Part shown: in pieces, positions 58,608 to 64,000 of the stretch
Position numbering within the stretch: the stretch's first letter is position 1
Layout: each line of letters starts with the position of its first letter
Origin: Companilactobacillus alimentarius DSM 20249
GTDB taxonomy: Bacteria; Bacillota; Bacilli; Lactobacillales; Lactobacillaceae
Assembly (NCBI RefSeq): GCF_002849895.1
Contig: NZ_CP018867.1
Span: 310,001 to 374,000 of the forward strand
Direction: 5' to 3'
DNA length: 64,000 nucleotides
Program-made: the position numbers and the translations under genes
The notes under the pieces: model-generated
Seen by the model: only the letters and a program-made list of their open reading frames with translations
Told to the model about the DNA's origin: nothing
Database searches by the model: none

Positions 58608-59852
58608 ATGAATATTATTGATGAATTATCATGGCGTGGATTGATCAATCAACAGTCTGATGAGGAAGGTTTACGTAAATTGGTTGACCAAAAGGCCATC
58701 TCACTTTACTGTGGAATGGATCCAACTGGTGACTCTATGCATATCGGACATTTGTTGCCATTTATGACGATGGAAAGATTTGCTAATGCTGGAAATCACC
58801 CATATATTGTTATTGGTGGGGCAACTGGATCAATTGGTGACCCTAGTGGTAAAAAAGCTGAGCGTCCAATGCAAACAATGGACCAAGTTAATCACAACGT
58901 AGAAGCTTTGAGTAATCAAGCTAAAAGAATTTTTAGTGATTTTACGATGGTGAACAACTATGACTGGACTAATCAAATTGGTATTCTTGATTTTCTACGT
59001 GATTACGGTAAATTATTTAACGTCAACACCATGCTTAACAAGGAAATCATTTCTAGTCGATTAGAAGCAGGAATTTCTTTCACTGAATTCACTTACCAAA
59101 TTTTACAATCACTTGATTTCTTAACATTGTACCGTCAACATGATGTGCAATTACAAATCGGTGGTGGCGATCAATGGGGTAACTTAACTGCTGGATTGGA
59201 TTTAATTCATAAGGCTGAAGGACAAGATGCCAAGGTATATGCTTTGACGATTCCTTTGCTTTTGAAGGCCGATGGAACTAAGTTCGGTAAGACTGCTGGT
59301 GGTGCTGTTTGGTTGGATGCCGAAAAGACTTCACCATACGAATTCTATCAATTCTGGTTCAATCAAGATGACAAAGATGTTGTTAATCTATTGAAGAAAT
59401 TTACTTTCTTAACTAAAGACGAAATTGATGAATTGGCAGAGTCAGTTAAAACTGCTCCAGAAAAACGTTTAGCCCAAAAGACATTGGCTCAAGAAGTAAC
59501 AAAATTTGTCCATGGTGAAAAAGCCTTGAAGACAGCTGAAAAAATTACAGATGTACTATTTTCAGGTGAAATCCAAGCTTTGACTACTTCTGAAGTAGCT
59601 GAAGCCTTCCATGGTGTACCAAGTGCTGAAATCAGTAATGAAAAAATTAATTTAGTTGATTTATTGATTGCAACAAATGTTGATAAATCTAAGCGCCAAG
59701 CTCGTGAAGATATTCAAAACGGTGCTATCAGAATTAACGGCGAGAAGTTAACTGATACAACATTAGAAATTGATCCAAAGGATTCATTTGATGGAAAATA
59801 TGTTGTTATTCGTCGTGGTAAAAAGAAATACTTCTTGGCAAAAATTAAATAA
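58608..59852 (+). CDS. tyrS: Tyrosyl-tRNA synthetase
   Basis: TyrRS is a class I dimeric enzyme. The HIGH motif is in DSMHIGHLLP, the KMSKS equivalent is KFGKT, and LQIGGGDQWGNL is the tyrosine-site signature. The C-terminal S4 domain (about 345-410) ends in VVIRRGKKKYFLAKI. The length is 414 residues. AGGAGG precedes the ATG. Its expression is set by the upstream Tyr T-box. Confidence 0.97.
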   Translation: MNIIDELSWRGLINQQSDEEGLRKLVDQKAISLYCGMDPTGDSMHIGHLLPFMTMERFANAGNHPYIVIGGATGSIGDPSGKKAERPMQTMDQVNHNVEALSNQAKRIFSDFTMVNNYDWTNQIGILDFLRDYGKLFNVNTMLNKEIISSRLEAGISFTEFTYQILQSLDFLTLYRQHDVQLQIGGGDQWGNLTAGLDLIHKAEGQDAKVYALTIPLLLKADGTKFGKTAGGAVWLDAEKTSPYEFYQFWFNQDDKDVVNLLKKFTFLTKDEIDELAESVKTAPEKRLAQKTLAQEVTKFVHGEKALKTAEKITDVLFSGEIQALTTSEVAEAFHGVPSAEISNEKINLVDLLIATNVDKSKRQAREDIQNGAIRINGEKLTDTTLEIDPKDSFDGKYVVIRRGKKKYFLAKIK

Positions 59853-59857
59853 AACTA

Positions 59858-59886
59858 TTGACTGAAAATGTGAAATCGTTTATATT
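59858..59886 (+). promoter_or_regulatory. pyr operon promoter
   Basis: TTGACT (59858-59863) is 17 nt from TATATT (59881-59886). Transcription would start near 59893, just before the first PyrR-binding loop at 59899. Confidence 0.75.
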
Positions 59887-59898
59887 ATTTGCAACGAA

Positions 59899-59994
59899 AA
59901 CTTTTAATCGAGTCCTGTGAGGCTTGGAAGGTTAATTACATTTGGCAGAAAAAGTGTAAGCTTCCTTTCCTTGTGGGATAGGAAGTTTTTTGTT
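59899..59994 (+). ncRNA. PyrR-type attenuator 1
   Basis: The anti-antiterminator loop carries AGTCCTGTGAGGCT (59911-59924), close to the PyrR consensus ARUCCAGAGAGGYU. The terminator pairs CTTCCTTTCC (59961-59970) with GGATAGGAAG (59976-59985), then TTTTTT. GGAAGG downstream of the loop can pair with the terminator 5' arm to make an antiterminator. Confidence 0.85.
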
Positions 59995-60012
59995 TACTTA
60001 AAAAACTAGGGA

Positions 60013-60097
60013 ACTTTTAATCAGATCCAGTGAGGTCTAAAAAGTCTAGCATCAAACAAACTTTTTAGGGGTAGCTGGAATAAGAGCTACCCCTTTT
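60013..60097 (+). ncRNA. PyrR-type attenuator 2
   Basis: ACTTTT and AAAAGT close the loop containing AGATCCAGTGAGGTCT (60023-60038), a near-perfect PyrR site. The terminator pairs GGGGTAGCT (60068-60076) with AGCTACCCC (60085-60093), then TTTT. AAAAAGT with ACTTTTT (60060-60066) offers the competing antiterminator. It ends just before the pyrB ribosome site. Confidence 0.88.
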
Positions 60098-60112
60098 AAT
60101 TTGGAGAAAACA

Positions 60113-61012
60113 ATGAAAAATATACTTTCTATGTCACAGTTATCAAATCAAGAAGTAGAAGATTATCTTAATGCGGCTTTGGAATTCAAAAACGGTCGAC
60201 AATCTAATATCGGTCAAGGTAAGTTTGCTGTTAACATGTTTTTTGAAAACAGTACTAGGACCAAATCTAGTTTTCAAGTAGCAGAAATGAAGTTGGGAAT
60301 GCAACAAATTGTTTTCGATGCACAGAGATCATCAACTAAGAAAGGTGAGAGTCTCTATGATACTTGTCGGACCTTGGAAAGTGTCGGTGCAAATCTAGCT
60401 GTCATCCGTCACAGCCAAGATGAGTATTATAACGAACTTTTAAATCGTAATTTCAATATTCCCATTATCAATGCAGGTGATGGTGCCGGACAACATCCCT
60501 CACAATCTTTACTCGATTTAATGACAATTTATGAGCATTTCAATCGATTAGATAATCTCAAAGTTGGAATTATCGGAGATCTCAGCCATTCACGTGTGGC
60601 TCACTCTGATGCTGAAATTTTGACCCAGTTAGGCTCAGGGGTTTACTTTGGAGGACTTGATTCATGGTATACAGCTGAATTTAAAGCCATGGGACCTCAC
60701 AAATCAGTCGACGACCTCTGTAAAGAAATGGACGTCGTGATGTTACTTCGAGTTCAACATGAACGTCTATCAGCTCAAGAAAATCAAAAATTTTCTAAAG
60801 CTGATTACTTTGAAAAATATGGACTTGATATGCGACGAGTCAATTTAATGAAACCTAAAGCAATGTTAATGCATCCGGCCCCAGTTAATCGCGGAGTTGA
60901 AATTGCTGGCGACGTTGTAGAATGCGATAAATCGTATATTTTCAAACAGATGGTCAATGGCACTTTTATTCGAATGGCAATGATCGAATCCGTTTTGAGA
61001 GGGAGCAAATAA
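60113..61012 (+). CDS. pyrB: Aspartate carbamoyltransferase catalytic subunit
   Basis: PyrB condenses carbamoyl phosphate with aspartate, the first committed step of UMP synthesis. The carbamoyl-phosphate motif FFENSTRTKSSF, DGAGQHPSQSLLDL and the C-terminal MHPAPVNRGVEI are intact. ATG 60113 follows TTGGAGA; the in-frame TTG at 60101 is part of that site. The length is 299 residues. It shares one nucleotide with the pyrC start. Confidence 0.97.
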   Translation: MKNILSMSQLSNQEVEDYLNAALEFKNGRQSNIGQGKFAVNMFFENSTRTKSSFQVAEMKLGMQQIVFDAQRSSTKKGESLYDTCRTLESVGANLAVIRHSQDEYYNELLNRNFNIPIINAGDGAGQHPSQSLLDLMTIYEHFNRLDNLKVGIIGDLSHSRVAHSDAEILTQLGSGVYFGGLDSWYTAEFKAMGPHKSVDDLCKEMDVVMLLRVQHERLSAQENQKFSKADYFEKYGLDMRRVNLMKPKAMLMHPAPVNRGVEIAGDVVECDKSYIFKQMVNGTFIRMAMIESVLRGSK

Positions 61013-62295
61013 TGAAAACATTAATAAAGAATGCTCGATTATATTATCAAGGTCAATTGACCCCAGCAGATCTTTTAATAGAAAATGGGAGATTTACGCA
61101 GATTGCTGAAGAAATTTCAACCGTGGGTGTTCAAGTATTAGACGCCAAGAAACAATTAGTAACTCCTGGTTTAGTCGACGTTCATGTCCATTTCAGAGAG
61201 CCTGGTCAAGTTCATAAGGAAACTATCAAGACAGGAACGCAAGCTTCGGCACACGGTGGGTTTACGACTGTAGGAGCCATGCCAAACGTTACCCCAGTAC
61301 CCGATAATGCAGAAAAATTTCAAAAACAATTGAATTTGAATCAGAAGAATTCTTTAATCAATACTCTACAGTATGCGCCCGTAACTAAAGGTGAAACTAG
61401 CGACGAATTAGTCGACATTGAAGCTCTATTTAAATTGGGAGCCTTTGCCTTCTCTAATGATGGGCACGGTATTATGAACGCACAGTCAATGTTTTCAGCT
61501 ATGGAAAGAATTTCAGCAATCAATAGTCATCTGGCTGCACATGTTGAAGATAAGAATCTTTTCAATCATGGAGTGATCAACTTTGGTTCGGCTTCGCAAA
61601 GACTAGGATTACCAGGTATCAAGCAAGTTGCAGAAACCTCTCAATTGGCACGTGATCTAGTTTTAGCTAAGGAAACTGGTGTACATTACCATGTCTGCCA
61701 TATCTCGACGAAAGATGGCGTACAGCTGGTTAGGATGGCTAAAGATGCAGGAATCAATGTTACTTGTGAAGTTACACCGCATCATTTATTGTTCAATGAC
61801 GAAGATATATTAACTGACGACGCTAATTTTAAAATGAATCCACCACTGCGGAGTCAAATGGATCAAAGAGCGTTATTAGATGGTTTAGCAGATGGCACGA
61901 TTGACATGATAGCAACTGATCACGCTCCACATGCTCAAGAAGAAAAAAATCAAGGCTTTGAAAAGAGTGCCTTTGGCATTACGGGAATTGAAACTTCATT
62001 TCCATTGATGTATACACGTCTGGTTAAAACGGGTTTGATCAGTTTAGAAAAATTAATTGACTTAATGTCCACTAAGCCTGCCCAAATATTTGGACTTAAC
62101 AATGCCGGAACAATCACGTTAAATCAAAAGGCTGATTTTACCATTATTGATTTAGACCAGGATTTTACCATTGCAAAAGCTGACTTTTTATCTAAAGGAA
62201 AGAATAGCCCCTTTATTGGACAGTCCGTTTTTGGAAAAGTAGAAGCCACTTATGTTAATGGCAAGCCAGTCTATACAAACGAATGCGAGGAGTAA
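61012..62295 (+). CDS. pyrC: Dihydroorotase
   Basis: PyrC cyclises carbamoyl aspartate to dihydroorotate. The class I zinc motif DVHVHFREPG, VTCEVTPHHLLF, and ATDHAPH near the C-terminus provide the metal and catalytic residues. The length is 427 residues. It begins at the last base of pyrB and is followed by pyrF after 2 nt, so no carAB genes intervene. Confidence 0.97.
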   Translation: MKTLIKNARLYYQGQLTPADLLIENGRFTQIAEEISTVGVQVLDAKKQLVTPGLVDVHVHFREPGQVHKETIKTGTQASAHGGFTTVGAMPNVTPVPDNAEKFQKQLNLNQKNSLINTLQYAPVTKGETSDELVDIEALFKLGAFAFSNDGHGIMNAQSMFSAMERISAINSHLAAHVEDKNLFNHGVINFGSASQRLGLPGIKQVAETSQLARDLVLAKETGVHYHVCHISTKDGVQLVRMAKDAGINVTCEVTPHHLLFNDEDILTDDANFKMNPPLRSQMDQRALLDGLADGTIDMIATDHAPHAQEEKNQGFEKSAFGITGIETSFPLMYTRLVKTGLISLEKLIDLMSTKPAQIFGLNNAGTITLNQKADFTIIDLDQDFTIAKADFLSKGKNSPFIGQSVFGKVEATYVNGKPVYTNECEE

Positions 62296-62297
62296 AA

Positions 62298-62990
62298 ATG
62301 GATAAACCAGTTATAGTAGCATTAGATTTTGCAAACGAGGTTGAATGTATTGATTTCTTGGATCAATTTCCTAAGAAGCAATCATTGTTTTTAAAAATTG
62401 GCTTAGAAATGTTTTGTCAATATGGCTATCCGTTCGTCAAAAAATTACGGGAACGTGGTTATAATATTTTTCTCGATTTGAAATTACATGATATTCCTAA
62501 TACTGTTAAAAGAACTTGTCAGATGATTGCCAAGTGGGATGTCCAAATGCTAACAATTCATGCCAGTGGCGGCTCCAAAATGATCAAGAGCGCTAAAGAA
62601 GGATTAGCGGGCTCCAATACGAAGCTGCTAGCCGTGACGCAATTGACCTCATTAGGACAAGTGGAATTAACTAATGAACTACAAGTCACGTTACGATCAC
62701 AAGATTATGTTACGAGATTAGCTAAACTAGCTTTTACAAACGGAGCCGATGGCGTTATCTCATCTGCCTTAGAAGTTCCCATGATCAAAGAAGTTACCAG
62801 TGAGAGTTTTCTCTGTGTCACGCCAGGCATTCGTCCTAAATCTAGTAAAATCGGTGACCAAAAACGAGTTGCCACACCGAATCAAGCTAAAAAACTTGGA
62901 AGCGACCTAATCGTGGTAGGGAGACCAATCACTCAAGCTAAAGACAAATACAATGCCTATGTGAAAATTGAAAAGGAATGGAATAAATAA
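62298..62990 (+). CDS. pyrF: Orotidine 5'-phosphate decarboxylase
   Basis: PyrF makes UMP from OMP. IVALDFANEVE at the N-terminus, the catalytic FLDLKLHDIPNTV (Lys/Asp cluster) and VTPGIRP...VGRPIT phosphate-binding region are clear. ATG 62298 follows GAGGAGT. An in-frame start at 62283 would overlap pyrC and put the ribosome site inside the coding sequence. The length is 230 residues. Confidence 0.97.
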   Translation: MDKPVIVALDFANEVECIDFLDQFPKKQSLFLKIGLEMFCQYGYPFVKKLRERGYNIFLDLKLHDIPNTVKRTCQMIAKWDVQMLTIHASGGSKMIKSAKEGLAGSNTKLLAVTQLTSLGQVELTNELQVTLRSQDYVTRLAKLAFTNGADGVISSALEVPMIKEVTSESFLCVTPGIRPKSSKIGDQKRVATPNQAKKLGSDLIVVGRPITQAKDKYNAYVKIEKEWNK

Positions 62991-63625
62991 TGGATAAAAA
63001 AATAGCAACCGATATTGCCAGTCAATTATTAAGAATTAAGGCTGTAACATTAAGTCCTAAAGAACCCTTTACTTGGGCTAGTGGTATTAAATCGCCAATT
63101 TATACGGATAATCGTTTAACTATTGCCTATCCTAAGTTCCGTCAAACGATTGCTGAAGATCTAGCAGTCTTAATTAAAGAAAAATATCCTGAAGTAGAGG
63201 TCATTGGTGGAGTCGCTACAGCTGGGATTCCTCACGCTACAGGAGTTTCTAATATTCTTGATTTGCCTTTAAATTATGTTCGACCTAAGAAAAAAGATCA
63301 TGGTAAAAAAGGTCAAATCGAAGGTCGCTGTCAAACTGGGGATAAAGTTGTTTTGATTGATGACTTAATTTCAACCGGTGGCAGCATTTTAAAAGCGGTT
63401 GATGCAGTTCGTGAAACTGGAGCAGAAGTTATTGGCACAGTAGCTATCTTCTCGTATGATTTGCCAGAAAGTACGACTAATTTTGCCATAGCAAAAACAA
63501 AATTGTATACATTGACAGATTTTCCAACATTAGTTCAGGTGGCCAAAGAACAAAATTATGTTGAAGAAAATGACACAGAACTATTAGAACAGTGGTATCA
63601 AAACCCAGAAGGATGGTGCAAATAA
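62990..63625 (+). CDS. pyrE: Orotate phosphoribosyltransferase
   Basis: PyrE joins orotate to PRPP, giving OMP. FTWASGIKSPIYTDNR is the orotate-binding segment and VVLIDDLISTGGSILKAVD the PRPP motif. The length is 211 residues. The start overlaps the pyrF stop, and the stop overlaps the pyrD start, so translation is coupled across pyrFED. Confidence 0.97.
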   Translation: MDKKIATDIASQLLRIKAVTLSPKEPFTWASGIKSPIYTDNRLTIAYPKFRQTIAEDLAVLIKEKYPEVEVIGGVATAGIPHATGVSNILDLPLNYVRPKKKDHGKKGQIEGRCQTGDKVVLIDDLISTGGSILKAVDAVRETGAEVIGTVAIFSYDLPESTTNFAIAKTKLYTLTDFPTLVQVAKEQNYVEENDTELLEQWYQNPEGWCK

Positions 63626-64000
63626 TGGATTTATATAAAGCAGTACGTCCATTGATCTTCAAAGTTGACCCTGAAGTTGATCATCATTTAGTGGCCAATG
63701 GTTTAAAAATGTTTAATCGGACTCCACAAGTTTTACAGATGATGTTTCAAACAAAAAAATATGCTAATTTAAAAGTTACAGTCAAAGGCGTAGATTTCGA
63801 TTCACCAATTGGGATAGCTGCTGGTTTTGACAAAAAGGCTGAATTTTACAATAGTTTAGGTGCTTTGGGTGCAGGATTCGTTGAAATTGGTAGTGTGACT
63901 AGGGAAAATCAACCGGGAAATCCTAAGAAGAGGATTTTTCGTTTAACGCAAGACCAAGCTATCATTAATCGAATGGGTTTAAATAATCTAGGCATTGAAG
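63625..64000 (+). CDS. pyrD: Dihydroorotate dehydrogenase, class 2 (quinone) type, partial
   Basis: The gene starts at the TAATG overlap with pyrE and continues past the window; about 125 codons are visible. PIGIAAGFDKKAEF, VEIGSVTRENQPGNPKKRIFRL and IINRMGLNN match the class 2, membrane-bound quinone-linked enzymes rather than class 1A or 1B. The N-terminal helical region MDLYKAVRPLIFKVDPEVDHHL also fits class 2. It oxidises dihydroorotate to orotate. It is last, not in the more common middle, of the pyr order seen here. Confidence 0.88.
   Translation, partial: MDLYKAVRPLIFKVDPEVDHHLVANGLKMFNRTPQVLQMMFQTKKYANLKVTVKGVDFDSPIGIAAGFDKKAEFYNSLGALGAGFVEIGSVTRENQPGNPKKRIFRLTQDQAIINRMGLNNLGIE

Overview
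This is a low-GC Gram-positive core-genome segment. The gene content and order match the Lactobacillaceae: a dcw cluster running mraZ to divIVA then ileS, MinCD without MinE, a ThiT vitamin transporter, rpoY-rnjA, ylbG-rsmD-coaD-sepM-comEA-comEC-holA, and T-box and PyrR leader RNAs. The AT-rich, AAA/GAA-leaning codon use, a D-lactate-type dehydrogenase beside a complete pyruvate dehydrogenase operon, and a class-2-like PyrD suggest a Companilactobacillus-type lactobacillus; the genus is an inference only. I see no insertion sequences, prophage, CRISPR array, tRNA or rRNA genes, and no defence island.

Layout. 1-2.3 kb: minC-minD, then a promoter and TPP riboswitch driving thiT. 2.3-15.8 kb: a 38-codon DUF4044-type membrane gene on the minus strand, then the division/wall cluster mraZ-rsmH-ftsL-pbpB-mraY-murD-murG-divIB-ftsA-ftsZ-sepF-ylmG-ylmH-divIVA. 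15.8-18.7 kb: Ile T-box and ileS. 18.7-24.7 kb: cold-shock-domain protein, DHA2-type exporter, NUDIX hydrolase, small membrane protein, mtnN, cysteine desulfurase, DUF1831 protein, mnmA. 24.8-28.5 kb: histidine phosphatase, TPR protein, recD2. 28.5-32.2 kb, minus strand: lipid kinase, rnjA, rpoY, def. 32.4-38.4 kb: D-2-hydroxyacid dehydrogenase and pdhABCD. 38.5-41.5 kb: UPF0223 protein, inositol-monophosphatase-family protein, typA. 41.6-49.0 kb: ftsW and the ylbG to holA run, including the competence DNA-uptake genes comEA and comEC. 49.1-57.6 kb: rpsT (minus), rpsO, rnjB, TPR protein, tuf, tig, clpX, engB. 57.7-59.9 kb: histidine phosphatase (minus) and Tyr T-box-tyrS. 59.9-64 kb: pyrBCFED behind two consecutive PyrR-type attenuators; pyrD runs off the window.

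Most of the window is housekeeping, and I found no convincing new multi-gene system. The points most worth a second look are regulatory or compositional: (1) mnmA uses AAG 27:2 and GAG 17:4, while the adjacent desulfurase gene uses GAG 1 : GAA 24; (2) two complete PyrR attenuators in tandem with no gene between them; (3) cre-like boxes placed for activation upstream of the D-hydroxyacid dehydrogenase and for repression at pdhA; (4) three exactly phased GTGG decamers upstream of mraZ; (5) an identical extended -10 core at both RNase J promoters, one with a 14-bp palindrome over its -35 region. No database searches were run; all assignments come from reading motifs, lengths and gene order.
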